Of a stretch of 64,000 nucleotides of DNA, positions 15,834 to 24,319 are shown piece after piece. Location: the IMG/VR virus record IMGVR_UViG_3300027985_000627, positions 1-64,000 of that record. One strand, written 5' to 3'. Origin of the DNA: a virus. Position numbers and translations under genes: made by a program. The notes below the pieces were generated by a model. The model ran no database searches. It was given only the letters and a program-made list of their open reading frames with translations, and had not been told where the DNA came from. Within the stretch, counting starts at the first letter, position 1, and each line of letters starts with the position of its first letter.

Positions 15834-16301
15834 ATGGTTTGCCCTGATTGTGGGGCAAAAATGCTTCTGAAAGAATCCCGATACGGGTTGTTTTACGGTT
15901 GCCAACGCTTTCCTGAGTGTACATGCGCTCATGGAGCCCATCCAGACGGCACTCCATTAGGGAAACCAGCTAATAAAGCCACTAGATTAGCACGAAAGAA
16001 GCTCCATGAACTATTCGACCAACTGTGGAATAAAGCTGACAAAGAACTGTTTCCAGTATCTGAAATAAACGAGGGATCGAAGAAACGAATACTGTATTCA
16101 GCTAGATGGAGGGCTTATTTGTGGCTTTCAGTGTACATGGGACAGACTTTTGACGAAACACATATCGGTATGTTCACGATTGAGCAGTGCCAGAAAGCGG
16201 AGAAGATTATAGCTATCAAAAAACCTGACGCAGTAAAAATAAAGGAATGGTATAATAAAGGCGGTAGGAAGTATGCCAAAGATAATACTAGAGAAGGTTG
16301 A
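15834..16301 (+). CDS. Topoisomerase-type zinc-ribbon protein
   Basis: 155 residues from ATG 15834, chosen for the strong GGGAGGAAGAC upstream; in-frame ATGs at 15795 and 15765 are possible. Starts VCPDCGAKMLLKESRYGLFY then GCQRFPEC, the four-cysteine zinc ribbon of bacterial topoisomerase I tails, followed by HGAHPDGTPLGKPA. The rest is helical with W-R-A-Y-L-W-L. A stand-alone single-strand DNA-binding ribbon next to primase is common in phages. Role inferred only. Confidence 0.65.
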   Translation: MVCPDCGAKMLLKESRYGLFYGCQRFPECTCAHGAHPDGTPLGKPANKATRLARKKLHELFDQLWNKADKELFPVSEINEGSKKRILYSARWRAYLWLSVYMGQTFDETHIGMFTIEQCQKAEKIIAIKKPDAVKIKEWYNKGGRKYAKDNTREG

Positions 16302-17223
16302 CCTTTTCGGAGTATTAGAACAGCTTGACGTTCCTTATTCGGCTGGGGTCAAAAATGTTGCCCCTGGCTGGATAGGAGTTGCTTGTCCATTCTGTGGAGA
16401 TGAAACAAACCACCTTGGAATCAATATCGAAGCTAGAACTATCTCTTGTTGGAAATGCGGCACAAAAGGGACTTTGCTAAAGTTTCTCAAGGAGTTTACG
16501 GGATCGTGGGCTAGGGTGCTTGATGTAGTGCGTTTGAACTATTCTGACGCACTTTATTTCGCGTCAGAATCACGCGAGAGCGACGATACAGCGAAAAACG
16601 TACTAGATACTACAATGCCCTCTGGGATGCGCTTAGAACTCAATTCAGCCGCGTGTAAATACTTAGAATCCAGACGTTACGATCCATATTTTTTAGAAGA
16701 AAAGTACGATTTGCGATGCACAAATGGTATTTCGTACATCCGTTGGGACAAAAACGAAGTTCCATTTGACCGAAGAATCATAGTTCCAATAAAAGACAAG
16801 AACAAAATTCTCACTTACGTGGGTATAGATTACACCAGAAAGTCCAGCATGAAGTACAAAAACTGCCCTAAAGAGTGTAGTATAGAGCCAGTCAAGAACT
16901 GTTGGTACAATCTTGATTCAGTCAGAGGGACAGCTATCGTGGTTGAAGGTATCACAGACGCTTGGAGGATGGGTGATGGAGCAATAGCCTCGTTAGGAAA
17001 AATAGTCACCGAAAATCAAATAGTGAAACTCTTACAATCTGGTGTAAACAAGGTGTTTGTTTTGTTCGACTCGGATGCTGATCGTGACGCTGAAAAACTT
17101 GCTTATACTATCGGAAGTTTCATACCCACCAAGCTCGTTTTACTTGATGAAGGTGATCCGGATGACTTGTCAGATAAAGAGGCAGAAGAAATTCGCAAGG
17201 AGTTGATTTTTTCTGTTGACTAA
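16273..17223 (+). CDS. DNA primase (zinc-ribbon plus TOPRIM)
   Basis: 316 residues. The N-terminus holds VACPFCGDETNH ... SCWKCG, a CxxC/CxxC zinc ribbon that reads template in DnaG/gp4-type primases. The TOPRIM core is clear: IVVEGITDAWRMGDG with the catalytic Glu, then VFVLFDSDADRDAEKLA with the DxD metal site. It overlaps the previous gene by 29 bases. It probably primes lagging-strand synthesis with the DnaB-like helicase at 19119. Short for a DnaG-type primase, with no attached helicase domain. Confidence 0.85.
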   Translation: MPKIILEKVDLFGVLEQLDVPYSAGVKNVAPGWIGVACPFCGDETNHLGINIEARTISCWKCGTKGTLLKFLKEFTGSWARVLDVVRLNYSDALYFASESRESDDTAKNVLDTTMPSGMRLELNSAACKYLESRRYDPYFLEEKYDLRCTNGISYIRWDKNEVPFDRRIIVPIKDKNKILTYVGIDYTRKSSMKYKNCPKECSIEPVKNCWYNLDSVRGTAIVVEGITDAWRMGDGAIASLGKIVTENQIVKLLQSGVNKVFVLFDSDADRDAEKLAYTIGSFIPTKLVLLDEGDPDDLSDKEAEEIRKELIFSVD

Positions 17224-17474
17224 TTTTTTCGGCTTATTTAGCTTGTCTTTGCTTCATCTCTCAGCCTGGTAAACTGGGAGTTACAACAAAGGTTTTTGAC
17301 TAGGTTTTTACTGGAAGGTTGTTGTATTTGAAAATTATCCACGCTGTTACAGTTTGTGGGTGAAGGTTTTAAAAGTCGGCTTACCACCGATAAAGTCCTT
17401 CCAGACAAAAACCTTTGCCTTCACCTGCAAACTGTAGCAGCGTTTTTTTGCGGCTAAATTTCGAGGAGACCGAC
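17224..17474 (+). other. 251-bp structured gap, candidate origin or leader
   Basis: The longest non-coding gap in the replication block. It contains a short hairpin near 17260-17280 (CTCAG/CTGGGAG), an 8-bp inverted repeat TACAACAA (17282-17289) / TTGTTGTA (17319-17326), a short direct repeat around GGTTTTTGACT and GGTTTTTACTGG within it, and the 26-bp inverted repeat given separately. The position between primase and replication-initiator-like genes fits a replication origin; the T-run fits a terminator or attenuator. Confidence 0.5.
17341..17449 (+). terminator. 26-bp stem with T7 tail
   Basis: Bases 17341-17366 pair along all 26 positions with 17418-17443. The three DNA mismatches are all G-U wobbles in RNA, so the structure appears selected as RNA. 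Seven T residues (17443-17449) follow. The 51-base loop contains a smaller TCGG/CCGA hairpin. It can act as an intrinsic terminator or attenuator ahead of the gene at 17475. Confidence 0.7.
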
Positions 17475-19106
17475 ATGAATACTCCCTATACAGAACACAT
17501 CCAAGAACTGCTATATTTATATTCCGGCGAATCCCACGCACCACTCTACCGAAAATTTCTACATCACTTCAAAGATGCCAACACTGCTTTAGTTTTATCC
17601 GCCATCGTTCGCTGTATTCACTTCGACCACCAACGCCTTCAATCCGGAAAAACAGTCAATCAAATTTTTGTGGCTGACAACGGTCTTATTTTTCATAAAA
17701 TAAGCATGGATTTTTTAGCTGAATCAACAGGGTTAAACCGATCCACAGTTAAAAAAATTACGGATTTTTTAGAAGAACAAAACCTCATAGTAAAAATAAC
17801 GGGTTCGGTTCAAACAAAAAGCCGCATGGTCAAAGCTTGTTACTTTCATGTCCTGTTTAATAACCTTGAACAAGAACTTAAAAAAACACCATATCCAATT
17901 TACAGCAGAGACTTTCAACCAACAGAAGTTTTTGCCACACTCGCAAATGACATTAATAATGCGAGTAAAAAAATATCAACAAAATCAACGAATGGCTCAA
18001 ACACACCTTACGATAGCGCACGGCCTTTACTTTCGAAAAAAAACAAAGAAACCGACCCACACGAAAGGGGAGGCCTACCCCATTCGAAAGGGGACACCTC
18101 CACCATATCTTATAATAAAGAAAAAAATACCATTAAAGAAAAATCTCCTCTTTCTTCGAAAGAGTACAACTGCTCTAGCCGAGCAGTTGAGTCCAACACA
18201 GGTGAAAAATTTGGTCCATCAAGGTTGTTAAGAAAGAAAAAACCTTTGACCAAGGTGGAATCAAACTTTGAACCGAACATTGAACCTAAACCTAAAGTGG
18301 ACAGGTCAAAGTTTAAGAACATTGTTCATGGCAAGGTTTCAAATGTGAAAGTCAGTAAAAAGGTTCAAGAGTACATTGACCTTTGGAATGAACATGCAGA
18401 GTCAACCAAAGGTATGAAGGTTGTTCATGAGTTTGAACGGACTGGTCCATTCAAAGGGAAACAGCAAACCAAGAACTTCAAGGCCATTGTTTCACTTTTG
18501 AGCAAATTCATTTCGGGCGTCATGTTTCAAGGATCTGACTATTCGGAATTTGTCGATGGCGTTGATATTGAAGATTTTGAAACGGCAATCATTCGCTTGA
18601 AAGAAGCTGCATTTGATACGGACGTTAAACCTGCAAAAAAAGAATGGTTGATCGAATCGTTGAACCTCAGGACATTCTTAGAAGGATCGGATCGTGGTAT
18701 TAAATGCAAACCCTTGTTCCTTGAGTTTGGTTTGCACGACCCTGAACCGATCATTCGCATTGAATCTAGGGACGACGATCTTTCTGGGTACATCGAAGAT
18801 GTTTACGCCGAAAAAGTGTTAGGCGACTACAACAGCAATTACGAATTCACCAAAGAAGAAATAATCAAAATCAATATGGCGACGAACAAGCTCCTTGACT
18901 TCAAACGACGGTTCAAAAGGAAGCTGAAAGGAGACCCTTCGAATGAAACTATGGCTCGGCTTTTGATGGAGGCATTCTTGAACAAAAAGAAATACGATTC
19001 GGAACGGTTTCAAATGAATTTAGGGAATCTTGCTTCGAACTGGATGTTTGATACGGTCTTGCCTGAATACCTTGTTGAAATCAATTCTTCAGTTTGGAAT
19101 GACTAG
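17475..19106 (+). CDS. Replication initiation/helicase-loader-like protein
   Basis: 543 residues from ATG 17475 (CGAGGAGACCGAC upstream); the in-frame ORF extends into the hairpin region but without a ribosome site. Residues 60-130 form a winged helix (FLAESTGLNRSTVKKITDFL then EEQNLIVKI), as in DnaD/phage O-type replication proteins. A low-complexity K/S/T linker (about 150-260) follows, then a helical C-terminal domain. Being directly upstream of the replicative helicase, it probably melts or marks the origin and loads that helicase. Assignment rests on layout and the winged helix. Confidence 0.6.
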   Translation: MNTPYTEHIQELLYLYSGESHAPLYRKFLHHFKDANTALVLSAIVRCIHFDHQRLQSGKTVNQIFVADNGLIFHKISMDFLAESTGLNRSTVKKITDFLEEQNLIVKITGSVQTKSRMVKACYFHVLFNNLEQELKKTPYPIYSRDFQPTEVFATLANDINNASKKISTKSTNGSNTPYDSARPLLSKKNKETDPHERGGLPHSKGDTSTISYNKEKNTIKEKSPLSSKEYNCSSRAVESNTGEKFGPSRLLRKKKPLTKVESNFEPNIEPKPKVDRSKFKNIVHGKVSNVKVSKKVQEYIDLWNEHAESTKGMKVVHEFERTGPFKGKQQTKNFKAIVSLLSKFISGVMFQGSDYSEFVDGVDIEDFETAIIRLKEAAFDTDVKPAKKEWLIESLNLRTFLEGSDRGIKCKPLFLEFGLHDPEPIIRIESRDDDLSGYIEDVYAEKVLGDYNSNYEFTKEEIIKINMATNKLLDFKRRFKRKLKGDPSNETMARLLMEAFLNKKKYDSERFQMNLGNLASNWMFDTVLPEYLVEINSSVWND

Positions 19107-19118
19107 GAGGTTGTTTGC

Positions 19119-20750
19119 GTGGTTGCGAAAAAAAGAACCAGAGTCATTAACGTCGATACCTCGATTGAGAGGTTGATTGTTACTGGCTTCATCGTTGATA
19201 CGGATTTTTGCAGAGAACTAGCCGAAATTGTATCTCTGGAGTACTTCCAGTCGAAGTATGTAAGGCTGATTGCTCAATGGGCTTTAGAATATTACGACCG
19301 ATACGAGAAAGCATGTGGCGAGGACATTGAAAAGATTTTCCAAGCAGAGAAGCACAAGAAAGAAGTTGCCGAAGAACACCTCATTGAACGTTTCCTAGGA
19401 GACATTTCAGACGAATACGGTGCTGGTGGTTTCAATTCAAAGTACACGGTTGACCAAGCAATCAAGTATTTCAAGAAACGCGACCTGCAAATCACCATGA
19501 CCAATGTTCAGATTTACTTAGAAAAGGATGATTTGGTTTCGGCTGAAGAAGAAATCTTGAACCGAAGCAAAGTCGATCTGCCTACGTTTCAGTGGTGTAA
19601 TCCATTCGGAGAAATCGAAACAGTACACAAAGCTCTTGAAGCATCGGAGAACAAGTTCTTTGAGTTTGAAGGCGGATTGAAGAAACTTGTAGGACCCATT
19701 GACCGTGGGTTTTTTATTGGTATGCTTGCTCCGATGAAACGAGGCAAGACTTTTGAAATGCTTGACTGGGCTGTAAGTTTTGCCAACCAGAAATTGAAAG
19801 TCGCGTTCATCTCACTCGAAATGTCGGAAGAGCAGGTCAACAAACGGTTGTACAAAATGATTACCGGGTACGGCGACGAAGCTGGAAAATACCATATGCC
19901 AGTTTTCGATTGCGCGAAGAACCAAACTGGTGAATGTGTACGAACCGAGCGCGAAAATTCATATTCGCTTATCGAGAGTCAAGAAGACGAAGAAAACGAA
20001 GGAGGATCGAGGAGGACGTCAAGGAGGGGTAAGAAAAAAGACGATGAAGAGCCTAAGACAGTCACAAAAGAATACGACCCTGAAAATCCGTACAGACCTT
20101 GCACCTACTGTCGTTTCAACCATCCTAAGCTTTACACTCCGGCTTTCTACCGCGAAACTCACAAAAAGAAAAAATTGTCCGTTGACAATGTATGGCGTCG
20201 AATCAAATCCCTTGAAAAAATGATGGGCAGAGGAAATCTCCAAGTCCGTTGTTTCCCAAAGTTTTCCGCAAACGTTCGTGATCTGCAACACGAACTGAAT
20301 ATGATGGAGCATCACAAAGGTTTTTTGCCTGACGTTATTGTAGTGGACTACGCGGATATTCTTGGTCCTGAAAACGTGAAAGAAACAGGACGAGAAAGAA
20401 CGAACTCTACTTGGATGACTTTGGCGCAAATGGCTTCAACTAGAAATGCTGTGGTTGTTACTGCTTCACAGTCGAACAGACCTGGTATCAAGAAGGACAG
20501 TCTGGAAGCCGAAGATACTGCGGAAGATATACGTAAAATAGCACATGTTGATTTTATGCTGTCATTGAACCAAACCAAAGCTGAAAAAGAAGCTAACGCC
20601 ATGCGATTAGGTTTACTTGCACACCGACATAAAGAGTTTTCTGAAGACAACCAAGCGTTGGTTTTGACTATGCCTTCTCTTGGTCAGATAAATTTGGATT
20701 CGATCCTTGTTAATTGCAAAGGCGATAAATATTTTTACTTAGGAGGATAG
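19119..20750 (+). CDS. DnaB-like replicative helicase with zinc insertion
   Basis: 543 residues from GTG (AGGAGG 7 bases upstream). N-terminal helical domain, then the RecA-type core: Walker A in the variant form LAPMKRGKTFEM (about 205), AFISLEMSEEQVNKRL, and Walker B DVIVVDYADIL. Between the Walker motifs a roughly 100-residue insertion carries a charged linker and cysteines (ENPYRPCTYCRFNHP) that could bind zinc. Probably the fork helicase working with the TOPRIM primase. The insertion is longer than in cellular DnaB. Confidence 0.8.
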   Translation: MVAKKRTRVINVDTSIERLIVTGFIVDTDFCRELAEIVSLEYFQSKYVRLIAQWALEYYDRYEKACGEDIEKIFQAEKHKKEVAEEHLIERFLGDISDEYGAGGFNSKYTVDQAIKYFKKRDLQITMTNVQIYLEKDDLVSAEEEILNRSKVDLPTFQWCNPFGEIETVHKALEASENKFFEFEGGLKKLVGPIDRGFFIGMLAPMKRGKTFEMLDWAVSFANQKLKVAFISLEMSEEQVNKRLYKMITGYGDEAGKYHMPVFDCAKNQTGECVRTERENSYSLIESQEDEENEGGSRRTSRRGKKKDDEEPKTVTKEYDPENPYRPCTYCRFNHPKLYTPAFYRETHKKKKLSVDNVWRRIKSLEKMMGRGNLQVRCFPKFSANVRDLQHELNMMEHHKGFLPDVIVVDYADILGPENVKETGRERTNSTWMTLAQMASTRNAVVVTASQSNRPGIKKDSLEAEDTAEDIRKIAHVDFMLSLNQTKAEKEANAMRLGLLAHRHKEFSEDNQALVLTMPSLGQINLDSILVNCKGDKYFYLGG

Positions 20751-20912
20751 ATGAGCAACTTGTGGTTGAATATCAGAATCGGTTTGTACCATTTACAAAT
20801 AGGTGAAGGTCATTGGTACAGTGTTCGCATCTCTCGAAATGATTACCATAAAGAAATCAATTATTCCAACGGATACTTTAAAATACACACTCTGAAGTTT
20901 CCTTGGATGTAG
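20751..20912 (+). CDS. Small hypothetical protein (53 aa)
   Basis: ATG 20751 directly behind AGGAGGATAG, stop TAG 20910-20912. Strand-rich: LWLNIRIGLYHLQIGEGHWY. Not recognised. It is the last gene before the foreign-looking block. Confidence 0.5.
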   Translation: MSNLWLNIRIGLYHLQIGEGHWYSVRISRNDYHKEINYSNGYFKIHTLKFPWM

Positions 20913-20923
20913 GGAGAGATAAT

Positions 20924-20969
20924 ATGGCAAACGAAACTACGTTTAAGAACGCCAAAATAGGTGACCGTG
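20924..20969 (+). repeat. 46-bp repeat, second copy at block boundary
   Basis: Exact copy of bases 601-646: the first 15 codons of the gene at 601, with a GGAGAG site upstream. After base 20969 the two sequences share nothing, so this is a recombination junction. Confidence 0.9.
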
Positions 20970-21049
20970 GAGGGAATGATGGGCTACTTATCAAAATCAA
21001 AGTTCTTCACCCCAAAGAACATCGTCGGATACATGCGTCACAAATTTAA
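20924..21049 (+). pseudogene. Truncated copy of the gene at 601
   Basis: From ATG 20924 the frame encodes MANETTFKNAKIGDR and then leaves the family, running through 26 unrelated residues to TAA at 21047-21049. It overlaps the next gene in another frame, so it is best read as a remnant made by recombination. Confidence 0.65.
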
Positions 21050-21230
21050 TAATACCCGCGTCATATTAATGCATGATGGAGAAGATTACTATTTGATATG
21101 TAAGCGATTAATCGGTCCGCGTGATATACAGGAAACAAAGTTAGTATTTACGCCAGAAGCCATTGAGGCGATAGCGGCCATGTATTTATCTGGCAATGGT
21201 CCAAAATGCGGTAAGCTGATAAAGGAGTAG
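20979..21230 (+). CDS. Hypothetical protein
   Basis: 83 residues if started at ATG 20979, behind GGAGGGA, whose first G is the last base of the 46-bp repeat; ATG 20976 is equally possible. Contains FNNTRVILMHDGEDYYLICK and a helix EAIEAIAAMYLSG. Not recognised. First complete gene of the foreign-looking block. Confidence 0.5.
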   Translation: MGYLSKSKFFTPKNIVGYMRHKFNNTRVILMHDGEDYYLICKRLIGPRDIQETKLVFTPEAIEAIAAMYLSGNGPKCGKLIKE

Positions 21231-21233
21231 AGC

Positions 21234-21470
21234 ATGGCTAACGACGACCTCCGCACATGCAAGCCTCTTGATCTTATGGAAGCTATCGTCTCGGACGTTG
21301 GTACTCTTGATGGGATTGTGTGTGACCCCTTCATGGGGTCAGGAACTACTGGAGTTGCTTGCATCAATACTAATAGGAAGTTTATAGGAATTGAGAAGGA
21401 GCCTAAGTATTTTGAGATAGCGGTTAAGCGAATTGAGGGTGCTTTAGCTAAGAAGTCCCAATGCAATTAA
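21234..21470 (+). CDS. Orphan C-terminal half of a DNA methyltransferase
   Basis: 78 residues with AAAGGAGTAGAGC upstream. The protein contains CKPLDLMEAIV (as in the HPTxKP region of beta-class N4/N6 methyltransferases), CDPFMGSGTTGVAC (motif I, SAM binding) and FIGIEKEPKYFEIAVKRI. The half carrying the catalytic DPPY/SPPY motif and target recognition is missing, and no neighbour supplies it. Without that half it should not methylate DNA alone. It may be a remnant, a regulator, or part of a split enzyme. Confidence 0.7.
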   Translation: MANDDLRTCKPLDLMEAIVSDVGTLDGIVCDPFMGSGTTGVACINTNRKFIGIEKEPKYFEIAVKRIEGALAKKSQCN

Positions 21471-21500
21471 GGTTAAATAGATGGGGGGAGGTTTTAGATC

Positions 21501-21680
21501 ATGCCTTTATATGATTTTCAATGCACTAATTGTAGAGAAGAGTTTGAAGAACAGGCTAAGGTAGAGACTATTTCAGTTCCTTGTCCTTCTTGTGGGGCTG
21601 ATAGTAAGAAACTGGTATCCACCCCAAGTTTTATTTTGAAGGGGGAGGGCTTCTACTCTACCAGGGATCAGTACGAATGA
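21501..21680 (+). CDS. FmdB-family zinc ribbon
   Basis: 59 residues: MPLYDFQCTNC ... VPCPSCGADS, the N-terminal PxYxxxCxxC and second CxxC of the FmdB/CxxC_CxxC_SSSS family, ending in SFILKGEGFYSTR. These are putative regulatory or assembly zinc ribbons. Upstream is GGGGGGAGG; the stop overlaps the start of the methyltransferase gene (ATGA). Confidence 0.75.
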   Translation: MPLYDFQCTNCREEFEEQAKVETISVPCPSCGADSKKLVSTPSFILKGEGFYSTRDQYE

Positions 21681-22843
21681 GATACTTGTCCCTTTTTTCC
21701 GGTATAGAAGCCGCTACAGCAGCGTGGAAGCCCTTGGGGTGGGAACCTGTAGCCTTTTCTGAGATAGATAAGTTCCCTTGTGCTGTTCTGAAGCATCCTT
21801 ACCCCTCTGTGCCTAATCTTGGTGATGTGACGAAGCTAGACGCCAGAATTTATCAGGGTGTGGTTGACGTGGTTGTCGGCGGATCGCCCTGTCAACCCTT
21901 CTCTATCTCGGGGATGAGAAAAGGGCTTAGGGATGCCCGTGGAAATTTAACCCTGGAGTATGCCAGTATAGTAAATGAGGTTAATCCGAAATATGTTGTA
22001 TGGGAAAACGTGCCAGGAGTCCTCTCAGACAAAACCAACGCCTTTGGATGCTTACTCGCAGCGCTTTCCGGCGAAAATGATCCGCTCATCCCTCCAGGGG
22101 GAAAATGGACAGACGCAGGTTACGTGCTTGGTCCCGAAAGAGCAGTTGCATGGCGATGCCTGGACGCCCAATATTTCGGCTTGGCCCAACGACGCAAGCG
22201 TGTGTTTGTTATCGCATGTCCTAGAAACGGGGCCGATCCACGAACGATTCTCTTTGAGTCCGATGGCTTGCGAAGGGATACTCCGCCGAGCAGAAACCAG
22301 AAAAAAGAGGATTCCTTTATTTCTGGAGAAAGTCTTGCGTTTGGTGGCGGGAACCAGGCAGGAAGTATAGATGTAGCTACTACTACTAAAACGGGGCTGC
22401 GTTTGGATTTTGATAGCGATACTTTTATCTGCTTTCATCCAACACAAGACCCCATCAGCAATGCGGAAGACATCTGCCACAGCCGAGGCTGTGGCAGTAG
22501 TGGCGGTGCTTGTACTGCTGCAATTGCATTTACACAGAACCAGTGCGGAGATGTTTTAGTTGGGGGTGTTATTCCTGCTTTGGGCACAAACCAGAATGCC
22601 ACAGGCAGGAATTCTCCGAAAGTCTTTTGGAATTGGCTTGTAAGGAGGCTAACCCCCAAGGAGTGTGAGCGTCTTCAGGGATTTTCAGACGACTACACTA
22701 ATATCCCTTATGGAAGACCTAAGTGGGAAGGTGAAATTTGTCCTGACGGACATAGGTACAAAGTGCTTGGAAATAGTATGGCGGTAAATGTCATGCGGTG
22801 GATTGGGAGACGTATCCAGACGGCGGAAGAGGGTAGACTATGA
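21677..22843 (+). CDS. C5-cytosine DNA methyltransferase
   Basis: 388 residues. Motif I LSLFSGIEAATAAW, motif IV GGSPCQPFSISG with the catalytic Cys, motif VI VWENVPG, motif VIII AQRRKRVF, motif IX LTPKECERLQGF and motif X GNSMAVNVMRWIG are all intact. It should transfer a methyl group to C5 of cytosine in a short DNA target; the recognition region is residues 195-310. No restriction enzyme is adjacent, so it likely protects phage DNA. It starts by ATGA overlap with the FmdB gene. Confidence 0.9.
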   Translation: MRYLSLFSGIEAATAAWKPLGWEPVAFSEIDKFPCAVLKHPYPSVPNLGDVTKLDARIYQGVVDVVVGGSPCQPFSISGMRKGLRDARGNLTLEYASIVNEVNPKYVVWENVPGVLSDKTNAFGCLLAALSGENDPLIPPGGKWTDAGYVLGPERAVAWRCLDAQYFGLAQRRKRVFVIACPRNGADPRTILFESDGLRRDTPPSRNQKKEDSFISGESLAFGGGNQAGSIDVATTTKTGLRLDFDSDTFICFHPTQDPISNAEDICHSRGCGSSGGACTAAIAFTQNQCGDVLVGGVIPALGTNQNATGRNSPKVFWNWLVRRLTPKECERLQGFSDDYTNIPYGRPKWEGEICPDGHRYKVLGNSMAVNVMRWIGRRIQTAEEGRL

Positions 22844-22968
22844 GACTCCTCTTTGTAGTTGCTCTTATTTTCTTTTTAGTCGCATGTTCAGTAAAAACAC
22901 CAAGTAAAGATACTGTTCAGGATATTCTTGATGCGGAACATGAGAACCTACAGCAAATGAGGGAGTAA
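22840..22968 (+). CDS. Small putative lipoprotein (42 aa)
   Basis: ATG 22840 overlaps the methyltransferase stop; TAA 22966-22968 overlaps the next ATG. RLLFVVALIFFLVAC is a lipoprotein signal with Cys at the LVAC lipobox, leaving a mature peptide of about 27 residues. Possible envelope or exclusion peptide. Confidence 0.55.
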   Translation: MRLLFVVALIFFLVACSVKTPSKDTVQDILDAEHENLQQMRE

Positions 22969-23354
22969 TGGAGCACTATACAGAAGAGGCAGTAAGGGCT
23001 GTTTTGGAATTCACTCCTGACCCAATCGAGCGCGAGACGCTACTAAACTATTTATCTGAATCCCCTATTGGTGATGAGTATGGTCTTTTGCCTGAAAATG
23101 GGTGGGATTTAATAGGAGATAAAGTACCGTACTACTCCACCGACATATCCTCCGCCTTCAAGGTTGTGGAAGAGATGCGTCGGCGTGGGTTTGATGTTGA
23201 AATTGTTTGCAGGGCTTTCTGGAATATTGCGTGGCTTTGCATATTTAGCCTTAGAGAAGGGCAGAGGAATCATCTTTTTGATGGTAATGGTGACACAGTA
23301 CCGCTTGCCATCTGCAAGGCGGCTCCCACGGCGTTGGAAGCGGTGACGAAGTGA
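22968..23354 (+). CDS. Phage ABA-sandwich-like protein
   Basis: 128 residues. The pattern YYSTDISSAFKVVEEMRRRG, then a strand and DTVPLAICKAAPTALEA, is typical of the small phage proteins grouped as the ABA sandwich domain. Function unknown; common in tailed phages and prophages, which supports acquisition of this block from another phage. Confidence 0.65.
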   Translation: MEHYTEEAVRAVLEFTPDPIERETLLNYLSESPIGDEYGLLPENGWDLIGDKVPYYSTDISSAFKVVEEMRRRGFDVEIVCRAFWNIAWLCIFSLREGQRNHLFDGNGDTVPLAICKAAPTALEAVTK

Positions 23355-23695
23355 GCAATAAACAGATTTGTTCTACGATGGGGAGGGTGAAGCTGGCAAT
23401 ATTGAAGAAGCGTATAAGCAGTGGCGCACACTCCGAGATGGAGGGGAGAATGCATAAATGTGCTATATGTCACGCAGGGGGTGGGGTAGCTAATTGGTAT
23501 AGGTATGGTAATGGGTATGCACACGGGGGCTGTATCGCGCGTAAGATTGTTAAAGCTGAGTTGGTTGTAGAAGCGGCCCGCAAAGTAGCGGAACAGCATC
23601 ACCTGCCCGTGCAGGACTATGACAGTGATGCGGTTGACAGGATGATTGTCGCTATTGCCGCATATGACGGCAAGGATGGTAGTGATGACTCCTGA
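23351..23695 (+). CDS. Hypothetical protein with zinc motif
   Basis: 114 residues from GTG 23351 overlapping the previous TGA. C-A-I-C-H-A-G-G and H-G-G-C-I-A-R about 20 residues apart could bind zinc. The rest is helical. Not recognised. Confidence 0.5.
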   Translation: MSNKQICSTMGRVKLAILKKRISSGAHSEMEGRMHKCAICHAGGGVANWYRYGNGYAHGGCIARKIVKAELVVEAARKVAEQHHLPVQDYDSDAVDRMIVAIAAYDGKDGSDDS

Positions 23696-23855
23696 ATCAT
23701 TGGTTCAGTTTGGTCAAATGCTATGGAGTTGGGTCTTCGCCGTATCTTACATATCGCTTCCACTTATGGCGGCATTTTGGGTTATCGCGCTCATCATTGC
23801 GCTACTATGGTTTGGGGTTAATGTGGCCAAGAGACTTGTTGGAGGTAAACAATGA
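23685..23855 (+). CDS. Small membrane protein (56 aa)
   Basis: ATG 23685 lies 11 bases before the previous stop, and the frame continues with FAVSYISLPLMAAF and VIALIIALLWFGVNVA, two possible membrane segments. Holin-like in size but placed far from the lysis cassette. Ends by ATGA overlap with the next gene. Confidence 0.5.
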   Translation: MTPESLVQFGQMLWSWVFAVSYISLPLMAAFWVIALIIALLWFGVNVAKRLVGGKQ

Positions 23856-24214
23856 GCAAGATTGATATGGAATGGGAAAAAATTGGAGAAGTAGGCGTAG
23901 ATTCTGGAATGATACTGATAACCGACCCACACTACATAAAAACACAATGGGAACCTGGGGAGCCGGACCCTACAATAGACCTGAACCGGCTGCGTTTTGA
24001 ATCTGTACCGCCGCAACTGCTGGGTTACGACGGATGCAGAAAGCTCGCGTTGTCTCGTGATGGTGGAGGACAACTCATCTACAGGGAAGGCCATGCTGGT
24101 GCGGGTGTAGTTGTCAAGTCTGGAGACAGTGACGGTGTGTTCGGAGTGTATGTAAAACGTAAAGACGACCTGATTGTAGCTGTCAAAGTTGAATTGGTAA
24201 TTACCAATAAATAA
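23852..24214 (+). CDS. Conserved phage hypothetical protein
   Basis: 120 residues, GGAGGTAAACA upstream. The phrase IGEVGVDSGMILITDPHYI and the later FGVYVKRKDDLIVAVKVE recur in many phage proteins with a beta-rich fold. Function unknown. Confidence 0.6.
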   Translation: MSKIDMEWEKIGEVGVDSGMILITDPHYIKTQWEPGEPDPTIDLNRLRFESVPPQLLGYDGCRKLALSRDGGGQLIYREGHAGAGVVVKSGDSDGVFGVYVKRKDDLIVAVKVELVITNK

Positions 24215-24319
24215 AAAGAAAACGGTGGTTCTTTTATGGATGCTATCGTAGCAGTAGATGATAAAGACACCGAATTCGTTAAGAAAACACAGAGTTATCA
24301 AACAAAAGGATGTTGCGCG

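Noticed and set aside
17415-17474. Longer N-terminus for the replication protein
   Set aside because: The extension lies in the right arm of the 26-bp stem and lacks a ribosome site; the ATG at 17475 has GAGGAG.
23685-23855. Holin
   Set aside because: Size and hydrophobicity fit, but it lies among methyltransferase and small foreign genes on the other strand; the candidate at 51810 has the better context.
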